Assembly: GCF_014836615.1 (NCBI RefSeq)
Contig: NZ_JACSQN010000006.1
Span: 124,001 to 188,000 of the forward strand
Direction: 5' to 3'
From: Sporosarcina quadrami
GTDB lineage: Bacteria; Bacillota; Bacilli; Bacillales_A; Planococcaceae
Length of the DNA stretch: 64,000 nt
In this document: piece after piece, positions 24,716-33,414 of the stretch
Layout of the letters: the number at the start of each line of letters is the position of its first letter
Numbering within the stretch: the first letter of the stretch is position 1
The notes under the pieces: model-generated
Databases searched by the model: none
Told to the model about the DNA's origin: nothing
Seen by the model: the letters and a program-made list of their open reading frames with translations, nothing else
Position numbers and translations under genes: made by a program

Positions 24716-26203
24716 ATGCAAGAAACTGTGGAACCGAAAAAGTATGAATACTTGGCGGATAATCCAAATGTGAAGGTCATGCCGATTATGATTTCGCTCA
24801 TAATTGGTGCTTTTTTTGCGATTCTGAATGAGACCCTACTGAATATCGCGCTGGTTACTTTAATGGAAGAGTTTTCAATTGAATTGCCGACAGTGCAATG
24901 GATGGCGACAGGCTTTTTGCTTGTAATGGCGATTGTCATCCCTATTTCCGCATTGCTTTTACAATGGTTTACAACCCGCCAATTGTTTCTCGGAACGATG
25001 ACTATTTTCACGATCGGAACAATTGTCAGTGCCAGTGCGCCTACATTTTCAATTTTACTTGTCGGACGGCTGATTCAAGCAGTTGGGACAGGATTGTTGA
25101 TGCCTATTATCTTCAATGTATTTTTATTAATTTTCCCGCCGGAACGTCGTGGGAAAGTGATGGGATTGATTGGCCTTGTCATAATGTTTGCACCAGCAAT
25201 TGGTCCGACATTATCAGGTGTGATTGTTGAATACCTTGGATGGCGTTATTTGTTTATTATCGTTATACCGTTTGCAATGTTCTCTATTGCATTTGCTTTT
25301 AAGTATTTGGTTAATGTATCTGAAGTTACAAAGCCTAAGATTGATGTGATATCGTTGGTCTTTTCGACGGTCGGCTTCGGTGGAATCGTTTATGCTTTTA
25401 GTTCTGTCTCCAATAGTGAAAATGGCTTTTCAAGTGTGAATGTGCTGGCCACGATGATTGTCGGTGTCGTTGGCGTCGTTCTTTTTGTGCTACGGCAATT
25501 GAAGCTAGATGAGCCTGTAATGGATTTGCGAGTGTTCCGCTATCCAATGTATACGCATGCGGTCATTATGTTTTTGATCATTATTATGGCGATGTTTGCT
25601 TCGGAAATCATTTTGCCTCTTTATATGCAAGGTCCGTTGGCGTTAACTGCTGCAGCAGCCGGTTTGGTCCTTTTGCCTGGAGCCATTTTGAATGGAATCA
25701 TGTCGCCGTTCATGGGTCATCTGTTTGATAAATTCGGACCACGTGTATTGATGATTCCGGCGACGATTATTTTGAGTGGAACGATGTTCATGATGAGCAG
25801 GTTGACGGTTGACACTCCAGTTTGGGTCGTCGTTCTTGGATATATTTTAATTATGCTAACGATTTCAGCGATAATGATGCCTGCTGAGACGAATGGATTG
25901 AATCAGTTGCCGAAAAGGTTATATCCACACGGGACAGCAGTCATGTCAACGTTACAGCCAGTTGGAGGTGCGATTGGTGTTTCGATTTTCATTAGCATTT
26001 TGAATGCCAGACAGATGAAGGTTTTGGATGGATCTGCGACTCCAGAAGATCCTGCGACGATTAGTATGGCGATGGTGGCGGGTGTTGAACTCGTTTATTT
26101 TATCGCTTTTGCAATGTCCATCGTTGCGGTCATTTTGGCTTTCTCAGTTTATCGTGCGAAGCCGGATGAAGAGGAAGAGATTTCGGGAGATCAGGTTGAA
26201 TAA
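24716..26203 (+). CDS. DHA2-family (EmrB/QacA-type) MFS drug exporter
   Basis: A 495-residue major facilitator protein with 14 predicted membrane helices. Family marks are the TM1 region 'ALLNETLLNIALVTLMEEF'-like motif D1 (here FAILNETLLNIALVT), 'VQWMATGFLLVMAIVIP' in TM2, motif A 'FTTRQLFLGTMTIFTIG' and motif C in TM5 'GPTLSGVIVEYLGWRYLF'. Members export lipophilic drugs, and LmrB of Bacillus is a near relative by layout. The start is ATG 24716, 7 nt after GAGAGGAG. It is one of the few plus-strand genes. A long leader with a terminator and a short frame suggests drug-induced attenuation. Confidence 0.9.
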   Translation: MQETVEPKKYEYLADNPNVKVMPIMISLIIGAFFAILNETLLNIALVTLMEEFSIELPTVQWMATGFLLVMAIVIPISALLLQWFTTRQLFLGTMTIFTIGTIVSASAPTFSILLVGRLIQAVGTGLLMPIIFNVFLLIFPPERRGKVMGLIGLVIMFAPAIGPTLSGVIVEYLGWRYLFIIVIPFAMFSIAFAFKYLVNVSEVTKPKIDVISLVFSTVGFGGIVYAFSSVSNSENGFSSVNVLATMIVGVVGVVLFVLRQLKLDEPVMDLRVFRYPMYTHAVIMFLIIIMAMFASEIILPLYMQGPLALTAAAAGLVLLPGAILNGIMSPFMGHLFDKFGPRVLMIPATIILSGTMFMMSRLTVDTPVWVVVLGYILIMLTISAIMMPAETNGLNQLPKRLYPHGTAVMSTLQPVGGAIGVSIFISILNARQMKVLDGSATPEDPATISMAMVAGVELVYFIAFAMSIVAVILAFSVYRAKPDEEEEISGDQVE

Positions 26204-26214
26204 GTAACGTTTGG

Positions 26215-26244
26215 AAAACCAGCATTTTAACGTGCTGGTTTTTT
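26215..26244 (+). terminator. terminator of the MFS exporter
   Basis: AAAACCAGCA / TGCTGGTTTT with an 8-nt loop and T-run, 12 nt past the stop codon. Confidence 0.9.
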
Positions 26245-26265
26245 ATTTTGTGGCACCACATTGAG

Positions 26266-26454
26266 TTTGTTGTGTTACGGGTCCAGTTGATTGCGTTGCG
26301 AACCTGATTGATTGCGTTGTGAGTCCAGTTGATTGTGTTGCGGGGCAGATTGATTGTGTTACAACGGATTGATTGTGTTGCGAACCTGACTGATTGTGTT
26401 GCGGGTTCAGTTGATTGTGTTGCGGGACAAATTGATTGTGTTGTTGACAAATTA
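26266..26454 (+). repeat. orphan repeat array A4 (family A, 21-nt period)
   Basis: Nine units at 26266, 26287, 26308, 26329, 26350, 26369, 26390, 26411 and 26432, 21 nt apart except one 19-nt unit (26350). The cores match A1-A3, but the variable pieces differ (GGTCCAG, AACCTGA, AGTCCAG). It ends in TTGACAAATTA (26444-26454). It lies between two convergent genes, 7 kb from the nearest family A NERD gene. Confidence 0.88.
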
Positions 26455-26468
26455 AAGGTTTTCAATTG

Positions 26469-26503
26469 AAAACAGCCTTTCCATGGGTCGGAAAGGCTGT
26501 TTT
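26469..26503 (-). terminator. terminator of the S8 peptidase gene
   Basis: A 14-bp stem, AAAACAGCCTTTCC / GGAAAGGCTGTTTT, with a 7-nt loop, directly after the stop codon at 26508. Confidence 0.9.
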
Positions 26504-26507
26504 GCTG

Positions 26508-29500
26508 TTAGATTTCGATAGCTACGAAACTGCCGGCGTTATCGGATTTGAATTCGACTGTGCCGTTTTTCGGATTTGCATTCTTAGAGACGACTTCGTT
26601 CGTTAGTACGTTCATTATTTTCACTTTGTTGTTACTGTACACTGACATCTTAATCTCAATCTTTTTATTGAGTGCTGTTAATTGTTGTTTCGCTTCTCCA
26701 ATTCCGTTCCAAAATGTAATTGTGTACATATCGGATACGGCACCGGCAATTGTTGATGCATCATTTTTTGCCACGGAGATTGTAATATCTGTGTGAATAT
26801 CCTTCAAGATGTTTTTATGAAGCATGAAAACTGCACCGTCTTTTTGGATGGTGATTTCGTTTTTCGCATCAACCATCTTTCCTAAGACAGCTGCGCTGAT
26901 TTCGATGTTGGCTTCACCGTCGAAAGAAGATAGGTCGATGTAAATGTTTTCACTCTTGCTTCCAACATTATCTTCCGCTAGTGTGTAGACATTTCTTTGC
27001 GGCTCTTCGACTTCCGGTTCTTCGATAGCAACTACATCAACTGAAATTGTCGCTGTGAAGTCGCCATTTGTTACGGTGATTGCGGTTTGGCCTGGGCCGA
27101 CTGCAGTGATTGTACCATTTGTAACAGTTGCGACTGCTTCATCGTTTGATGTGAATGTCGATGTTGCTGTGACGTCCTGTTCGGTTGATGTGCCGTCTGC
27201 TTTTGTTGTTGTTTGCGTGACTGTCAGTTGGTCTGATTCGCCTACGTTGAGGGCGATGTCGTTTTTATTGACAGCAAATGTGATTGTATCTGGTTGCTCC
27301 GGCTCTACTGGTTGCTCTGGTTCCTCAGGCGTGCCTGTTACTTCGAGGTAGACGAGTGTGACGTCGCCGTTTGGCATGACGACACGTACTTGAGTTTTGC
27401 CTGGTGCATGTGCTGTAACGAGCCCGCGCTGGACGGTTGCGAGTGTGTTATTGACGACGCTGAATTTCGTGTCGACTGTTGCATCGCGCTCTGTTGTTGT
27501 GCCAGCTGGCGTTACAGTTGTTTCTGTGACTTTCAGTTGTTTCTGCTCGCCGACTTCCATTGTCATGTCCGTCGTGTTGAGGTCATATGTGACGATGTTT
27601 TGCGGGAGCTTTTCGACGTTCAAGTACACATAGATTGTTTCTTTCAGGTTGTCTGCCGTTTGGTTGCTGCTGTTGTAGACGTTGATGCGCAGTTGCGTTT
27701 TTCCGTCTTTCAACCCGGTGACGAGCCCTTTCTTGACTGTTGCGACTGTGTTATCGATGACTTTGTATTGTCCGAATCCTGTGACGTCGCGTGTAGATAC
27801 ATCGCCTTCAGGAGTGACAGTCGTTTCGGTTACATATACTTGTTCGGATTGACCGACACCGACGTTCAGATGCGTCTGGCTCACCGTGTATGTGATGCTG
27901 TTTTGCGGTGCTTTCGTTACTTCCAAATAGACGTAGATCGATGGTTCGCCTTCGATTTGGATTCGGACTTGAGTCTTACCTGCAAGTTTCGCTGTGACAA
28001 GCCCTTTTTGAACTGTCGCATACGTGTTGTTTACAACGTTGTAGCGAAGGTGGCCTGTAACGTCCTTCTCTATGACGGTACCGTCGGCTTTCACTGTCGT
28101 TTCTGTGACATAGAGTTGTTCCTGTTGACCTTCGCCGAGGATCAAGTTCGTTTTATTCACGGAATACGTAACGGTTTCTTCGCCTGTTACCGGTTCTTCC
28201 GTCACTTCGACTGCGACTGTTGCTGTGAAGTCTTTGTATGTGACTGTGATGTCGGCTGTGCCTGCAGCGATTGCTGTGACGTTGCCGTTTGTTGCTGTGG
28301 CGATCGCTTCGTTCGATGAAGTGAATGTCGCTTCAGCTGTAACGTCTTTTTCTTCTGTTGTGCCATCTGGCTTTGTTGTTGTTTCAGTTACTGTCAGTTG
28401 CTCACTGTTGCCGACTTTCAGGGCAAGTGTTTCGTGATTGACTTTGTATGTGACTTCGTTGTCAACTTGGTCGCCAGCGTTGTAGATGATTGCTTCGGCT
28501 TTGTTGCCAGCTGCATCTTCGTATTTCACTTTGACAGAGTTGTTTTTCTTATCGAGTTCAGGAAGGTCGAATGTGAATGTTCCATCCTGTTCGAGTGTGA
28601 TTGTGTCTGTTGCAATTACTGCTTCGCCTTCAATTACTTCATATTTCGCTTTTAGTTTTGTGTTGATGTTGTAGCCCATGCCGTAGTCGACAAGTTCTTG
28701 CTGGTAGCCGATATATGCGTCGTCGATTGCACCTGTTGCGGTTGTGCCTTCGATTGCGCCTGTAACTGTACCTGCTTCTGATTTGACGACAAGTGGTCCG
28801 ACATAGTCACCGATGACTGGCGGATTGCCTGATACTGTTTCCGCTGTGAAGTCGATTGTGTAGAGACCGTCCGGAATTGTTGTTGCTCCCGTTCCATCCC
28901 ACGGTGAATATTGTCCTTTGATCGGAAGCTGGTATGATCCTGCTCCGAGTGCAGAAGATGCATGGAGATAACCGATATATCCGTCTCCGTATGCCCCGCC
29001 TTCAGGATCCATGATATTCCAGATTTCGATGAAGTTTGTGCCGACATCTCCTGTAATAGTGAATCTGAGCATCGCTTCGTCTTTGACACCGTCTCCGTTG
29101 AAGCTGAGATCTGTTTCAGAGATTGTCATGTCTTTCACTTCTGCAGCTGCTGCTCCGCCGAAGTCTGCAGCGAATGGCAGTGAAGCGGTTGTGCTGCCGC
29201 CTGTGATGTGGATGTAGCCAAGAATTTCATCACCCGGTTTGGCGTTAGTGTTTTGCGATGCTGTCAATGTGACGTTAAGCGTTTCTTCACCTGATAATGT
29301 GAAGGTCGGCTTGTCGATTGTGACGCTTGCATCTGCGAATCCTTTTGTCACTTCGACTGTTGCGTTATATGCGCCACCGTTGCCGTTTTTGTTTTGGACG
29401 ACAATCTGTTTCGTGACGGATACATTGTCTTTTAATGATTGAGGACCGAATGTGACTGTTCCTTTTTTGTTTTCGACGGTTGCTCCGTCATTGTTTGCTG

Positions 29501-31646
29501 TATCGATTGCGTAAGCGAGTATTTCAGGGTGTGCTGCTTGGTATGCCTGTATGCGGCCCGCCCCTTGTGCGAAGACATCGTACTTGCCAGTGTCAAGGAC
29601 CTTGGCTGTGTTGGATAGTGCGACTTTTACGTCGAAGGCGTTCCACGATGGATTCGCTTGTTTCACTAGCGCCGCGATTCCAGCAATGTGTGGTGTAGCC
29701 ATGGAAGTTCCTGTTTTACGCGTGTAAGCGTGTTCATAAGTGGCTTCCGGGAAGTCTGCTTTGTACATCGGGATTGTGGACATGATGTTCGTTCCAGGCG
29801 CCGCGACGTCTGGTTTGATGTCGAAGTTCGGTGTGGATGGTCCACGTGAACTTGAATCGTTGACTTCGTCACCAGTCGTGTAGATTAAGTTAGCTGCATC
29901 GAATACGATTTTCCCGACTTCGTTAGCCAATCCATCCTTGATGGCCTTTCCATCATTGTATGACATGTTAAATGAAGGGATCTGGACATCAAAAACTGAT
30001 CCACCACCGACATTTGACATAGGATTATCGTTTCCATCCGCATGATCTTTTGAATTGTAGATAATGATCGCTTTAGCGCCTTTTTCTGTTGCGATTTGGA
30101 TTTTTTCCGTAAATGCGATTTCTCCACGGGATACGTGGACAACTTTTCCTGTAACGTCTAACTGATTATAATCTGATTCTTTACCGACGCCAGGAATTGC
30201 GATGATATCCAACTCTCCGGCTAATTCTGCTTTAAGGTCTATTCCATATGGTGTGTAGAAGAACTTGACGTTGTTAGTTAGGTTGAATCCTCCGTTTGTC
30301 ACTTCCGCTTTGACAGCAGATAGTTCCGGATTCGTCGTGTTTGCTACTGCGATACCTAGGCGGGATGTGGCTGGTGTGCCCATCGTTCCGCGGTTCGGAC
30401 CGGAGTTGCCTGTTGCGATGACAGAAATTGTTCCTGCGAGCATGGCGTTGTTGATGGCGAATGATGCGCCGTCTGTTTCGGAGTTGGCTCCGCCGCCAAG
30501 TGATAGGTTGATGACGTGCATGCCTTCGATGACTGCTGTATCGATGGCTTTGATGATGCCTGATGTGGAGCCGCTGCCGTATGCGCCGAGTACGCGGTAT
30601 GCGTATAGGTCGACTTTCGGTGCGATTCCTTTGATGCCGTATTCGTTGTTGCCGATTGCAGCGATTGTTCCTGCAACGTGAGTTCCGTGGGACGTGTAGA
30701 ATGAACTGCCGTTTGCATTGAATTCAGGTTTATTCGCTGGACGGTCTTTTGGTGATGTTTCGGACGCGTCGTTGTCAGCACGAGGTCTTGCATAGTCTGT
30801 GCCAGTGTGTGGTACGAAGTTCTTGCCGCCTTTGTAGATTCCTTGGAAATCCGGATGGTCGGCGTCGATTCCTGTGTCGAGGACTGCGACTTTGATGCCT
30901 TGTCCTTCATAGCCTTCCGCCCATAGTGCGTCGATGCCAAGGAAGCCGATGCTTGTATCCATTTTGGCATCTACAATGGAATCTTTTGCTTTGTCTTTCA
31001 GTTTGTTGTCAGAAGGTGCCGGCTTTTTCAAGTTCTTTTGTGCTGTGAGCGATTTTGATTTATTCGCTTCAAATGCATGCACTTCTGTGTCTGGTTCGAC
31101 GAGTGTGATGCCGTCGATTGTTAATAGTTTTTCGATGTCGTTGGCTTTTACAGTTCCTGACATGCCGTTGAGGACTGTGTCATAGCTGAATCCTTCGCTG
31201 AACTGGATGCCTTTGATCATCATTTCTTTTTTTGCTCTGATCTGTTGTGAGCGAGCTTTTTGTTTTACTGCTTGTGCTTCTGTCGCGGATAGTGATTTGC
31301 CGGCGAGTTTTCTCTTGCCGGTTTCAAGGCCGACAGATGGCTCAGATAAATGGATGATGACTGGTACTAGTTGGTTTCCTGTTACGTTTTGTAGTTGTTC
31401 GTGGAGTTTTGCATCGCCGCCGAGCAGGTTAAGTTGTTCTGCGATGGCTGCTTTTTGTTGCATTGTGCTCTCGTTTGACAGTTTGTCTTTGAAAGCTTTC
31501 GTCTTGACTGCTGTTTCTACTGCTTCGGATCCATTGTTGTTGTCGGCGCTTGTGTTTGCGAGTGCCGAGAATGGAGTGGCGAGCGATAGAACTAGGATGA
31601 GCGCTAAGAATGTGCTTAGCAGTTTGGTGAAGTTATGCTTCTTCAA
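26508..31646 (-). CDS. large secreted subtilisin-like S8 serine peptidase with five Big_2-type repeats
   Basis: A 1712-residue Vpr-like subtilase. Signal peptide ~1-30; I9 propeptide ~90-195; catalytic Asp257 ('VAVLDTGIDADH'), His323 ('SHGTHVAGT') and Ser648 ('GTSMATPH'), with a PA domain inserted between His and Ser (~470-590). Further C-terminal: a Fn3-like region, then five tandem Ig-like (Big_2-type) repeats between ~1105 and 1520, each opening with 'VTYxVN...L.VG..EQL.VTETT', and a last beta domain. No SLH or LPXTG anchor is visible. The start is TTG 31646 after GGGGGA. It may degrade extracellular protein or process the surface layer. It is the largest gene in the window. Confidence 0.93.
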   Translation of the reverse strand: MKKHNFTKLLSTFLALILVLSLATPFSALANTSADNNNGSEAVETAVKTKAFKDKLSNESTMQQKAAIAEQLNLLGGDAKLHEQLQNVTGNQLVPVIIHLSEPSVGLETGKRKLAGKSLSATEAQAVKQKARSQQIRAKKEMMIKGIQFSEGFSYDTVLNGMSGTVKANDIEKLLTIDGITLVEPDTEVHAFEANKSKSLTAQKNLKKPAPSDNKLKDKAKDSIVDAKMDTSIGFLGIDALWAEGYEGQGIKVAVLDTGIDADHPDFQGIYKGGKNFVPHTGTDYARPRADNDASETSPKDRPANKPEFNANGSSFYTSHGTHVAGTIAAIGNNEYGIKGIAPKVDLYAYRVLGAYGSGSTSGIIKAIDTAVIEGMHVINLSLGGGANSETDGASFAINNAMLAGTISVIATGNSGPNRGTMGTPATSRLGIAVANTTNPELSAVKAEVTNGGFNLTNNVKFFYTPYGIDLKAELAGELDIIAIPGVGKESDYNQLDVTGKVVHVSRGEIAFTEKIQIATEKGAKAIIIYNSKDHADGNDNPMSNVGGGSVFDVQIPSFNMSYNDGKAIKDGLANEVGKIVFDAANLIYTTGDEVNDSSSRGPSTPNFDIKPDVAAPGTNIMSTIPMYKADFPEATYEHAYTRKTGTSMATPHIAGIAALVKQANPSWNAFDVKVALSNTAKVLDTGKYDVFAQGAGRIQAYQAAHPEILAYAIDTANNDGATVENKKGTVTFGPQSLKDNVSVTKQIVVQNKNGNGGAYNATVEVTKGFADASVTIDKPTFTLSGEETLNVTLTASQNTNAKPGDEILGYIHITGGSTTASLPFAADFGGAAAAEVKDMTISETDLSFNGDGVKDEAMLRFTITGDVGTNFIEIWNIMDPEGGAYGDGYIGYLHASSALGAGSYQLPIKGQYSPWDGTGATTIPDGLYTIDFTAETVSGNPPVIGDYVGPLVVKSEAGTVTGAIEGTTATGAIDDAYIGYQQELVDYGMGYNINTKLKAKYEVIEGEAVIATDTITLEQDGTFTFDLPELDKKNNSVKVKYEDAAGNKAEAIIYNAGDQVDNEVTYKVNHETLALKVGNSEQLTVTETTTKPDGTTEEKDVTAEATFTSSNEAIATATNGNVTAIAAGTADITVTYKDFTATVAVEVTEEPVTGEETVTYSVNKTNLILGEGQQEQLYVTETTVKADGTVIEKDVTGHLRYNVVNNTYATVQKGLVTAKLAGKTQVRIQIEGEPSIYVYLEVTKAPQNSITYTVSQTHLNVGVGQSEQVYVTETTVTPEGDVSTRDVTGFGQYKVIDNTVATVKKGLVTGLKDGKTQLRINVYNSSNQTADNLKETIYVYLNVEKLPQNIVTYDLNTTDMTMEVGEQKQLKVTETTVTPAGTTTERDATVDTKFSVVNNTLATVQRGLVTAHAPGKTQVRVVMPNGDVTLVYLEVTGTPEEPEQPVEPEQPDTITFAVNKNDIALNVGESDQLTVTQTTTKADGTSTEQDVTATSTFTSNDEAVATVTNGTITAVGPGQTAITVTNGDFTATISVDVVAIEEPEVEEPQRNVYTLAEDNVGSKSENIYIDLSSFDGEANIEISAAVLGKMVDAKNEITIQKDGAVFMLHKNILKDIHTDITISVAKNDASTIAGAVSDMYTITFWNGIGEAKQQLTALNKKIEIKMSVYSNNKVKIMNVLTNEVVSKNANPKNGTVEFKSDNAGSFVAIEI

Positions 31647-31908
31647 ATTCCAATTCCCCCTATACTAGTTTAGTAGAACGTACAGTTCACAACATAGCAT
31701 AGTAGTAGATTTTTGAAAATAGCGATTGTTGTCGAATTCGATGATTGTTCAGAAAAATCGTTCAAAGGTGTTGTGCTATTTTTCGGCGGGTAGTTCGTAG
31801 TGCGTAGACGGATTTTAGGAATTGTGAGAAAGTGGCTAATTGTTGTGGTTGGGAGTTTTGATTGGTGAGTTGGTAGATGGATGGGAGATTTGCGATTTTA
31901 TTTATAGT

Positions 31909-32068
31909 TATGAGGTTTTATTGTGAGATATGAGTTTTTTTGGAGAGATATGAGCTTTTTGAGTGAGATATGAGTTTTTTCTGTGAGATATTAGCTTCTG
32001 GAGGCGAATATGGACTTCTGTGTGGAGTTATGGACTTCTGCGGGGAGTTATGGACTTCTGCTTAATTG
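31909..32068 (+). repeat. orphan repeat array B4 (family B, 20-nt period)
   Basis: Eight units with TATG or TATTAG at 31909, 31929, 31949, 31969, 31989, 32009, 32029 and 32049, exactly 20 nt apart. The first units read GATATGAGTTTTTT and the last three GTTATGGACTTCTG, so the array is degenerate at one end. No NERD gene adjoins it. Confidence 0.88.
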
Positions 32069-32079
32069 AAGCGCAATAA

Positions 32080-32108
32080 AAGAGCCCAGCTGGGGTGGCT
32101 GGGCTCTT
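32080..32108 (-). terminator. terminator of the polysaccharide deacetylase gene
   Basis: An 11-bp stem, AAGAGCCCAGC / GCTGGGCTCTT, with a 7-nt loop, just past the stop codon at 32114. Confidence 0.85.
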
Positions 32109-32113
32109 GGCTG

Positions 32114-33322
32114 TTAGAGTTCTGGGTCTTTTAGGAAGTTTTTGCTTAGGTGGTTTGCTGGGTTGTACTTTTTGAGTTCGTAGCCTTCTTTTTGTAGCCA
32201 TTCGATGATGGTTGGGAGAGCGATTGTTGTTTGGCTTCGGTCGTGCAGGAGGACGACGATGTTCTGTTGACCGGCTTTTGCTTGTTTGGTGATGCCTTCT
32301 TGGACGTTTTTAATGATTTGATCGGCTTCTGTATCTTTGTATTTCCAGTCATTGGAGTCGACGTCCCAGTCCCACATTTTGTAGCCCTGTTGTTTCAAGC
32401 TTTTTTGCATGGCGGGTGTGACATGTGGAGTGCTGCCGTATGGGACGCGGACGAGTTTGGATTGATTGCCGGATAGTTTAACGAGCAGTTCGATGCTTTC
32501 GGTCATTTCTGCCATGAAGTTTTCGGTTGATTTATAGACGGATGTTTGATCATGGGTCATGCTGTGGGCTCCGATGAAATGACCGCTATTTTTTATCGTT
32601 TTGACGATTGATTCGTTGTGCTTCATTTCGTTGCCGATGAAGAAAAATGTTGCGGGTACTTTGTAGTTGTTTAATGTTTCGTTGTTTTTTAGGGTGAACT
32701 GGTTTGGGCCGTCATCGAATGTTAGGTAGACGACTGGCTTTTTATTTGGATTAGGCTTTGTTGGTTTCGACGGGCTTGATTGGTCAGACGGCTTGGATGG
32801 TTTTGACGGCTTGGCAGGCGGAGTCGGTCTCGCATCCTCGATCGCTTTTTTAACCATCTGCTCAAATGCATCGTGGCCCATGTGCTTGTAATCGTCACGA
32901 TAGATGCGGATGGTGTGGATGTTCGTGAAGTATTCCATTTTGAAGCCGATTTCGCGGGTTAGGAATTTCACGCTGATGAAGAGGGTGCCGTCGATGTTGA
33001 TGATTGGTTTCCATTGCTGTTCGACGCCGTTTAGTGAAGTTTTACCCGTACTAGCGTCATAGATGAATTGTTTGCCGTATTTCTCGATTGTCGTTTTACC
33101 GCTTTCTGTTTTCACTGTTAGGTAAAACGCTTTTTCCATATCTGACAGCGGCACTTTCGTATCGCTGTCGATGACACGGATATCTTTGATTGGCAAGATG
33201 CGGTCGTGAAGGCCAATGACACGGTTTCCGTTGCCGACCGCTGCTTCTGCTTTGCCGATTCCGATTGACACGAATACTAGTAGGCCGAATACGATTGCTA
33301 GAATTGAATACACTTTTTTCAT
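32114..33322 (-). CDS. secreted polysaccharide deacetylase (NodB family) with stalk domain
   Basis: A 402-residue protein. Signal peptide ~1-27; a copper-amine-oxidase-N-like 'stalk' domain (~35-150); a Pro/Lys/Ser-rich linker (PAKPSKPSKPSDQ, ~170-195); then a NodB domain with motif 1 'YLTFDDGPNQFT' (catalytic and metal Asp), motif 2 'HSMTH' (metal His), motif 3 'RVPYGS', motif 4 'WDWDVDSNDW' and motif 5 'VVLLHD'. It should remove acetyl groups from peptidoglycan or another N-acetylated wall glycan outside the cell. The start is ATG 33322 after GGGGGAG. Monocistronic. Confidence 0.92.
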   Translation of the reverse strand: MKKVYSILAIVFGLLVFVSIGIGKAEAAVGNGNRVIGLHDRILPIKDIRVIDSDTKVPLSDMEKAFYLTVKTESGKTTIEKYGKQFIYDASTGKTSLNGVEQQWKPIINIDGTLFISVKFLTREIGFKMEYFTNIHTIRIYRDDYKHMGHDAFEQMVKKAIEDARPTPPAKPSKPSKPSDQSSPSKPTKPNPNKKPVVYLTFDDGPNQFTLKNNETLNNYKVPATFFFIGNEMKHNESIVKTIKNSGHFIGAHSMTHDQTSVYKSTENFMAEMTESIELLVKLSGNQSKLVRVPYGSTPHVTPAMQKSLKQQGYKMWDWDVDSNDWKYKDTEADQIIKNVQEGITKQAKAGQQNIVVLLHDRSQTTIALPTIIEWLQKEGYELKKYNPANHLSKNFLKDPEL

Positions 33323-33414
33323 CTACTACTCCCCCGTTTCGTGAAGTTTCTATCTGTTACTCTATTGTCAGTGAGACAAGTTTAGAAGTCTAGGGGTTTT
33401 TCAATTTTTTGTAT

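Larger units (their letters stand above)
31647..32113. other. 467-nt gap upstream of the S8 gene, partly filled by array B4
   Basis: Positions 31647-31900 hold the TTG-start ribosome site of the S8 gene and AT-rich sequence in which I find no convincing promoter consensus or gene. Positions 31909-32068 are array B4, followed by a terminator at 32080. Confidence 0.6.

Noticed and set aside
27294..28319. Cys-rich 341-residue protein opposite the S8 peptidase
   Set aside because: It is the antisense shadow of the S8 repeat region, with no ribosome site. The S8 protein is clearly coding.
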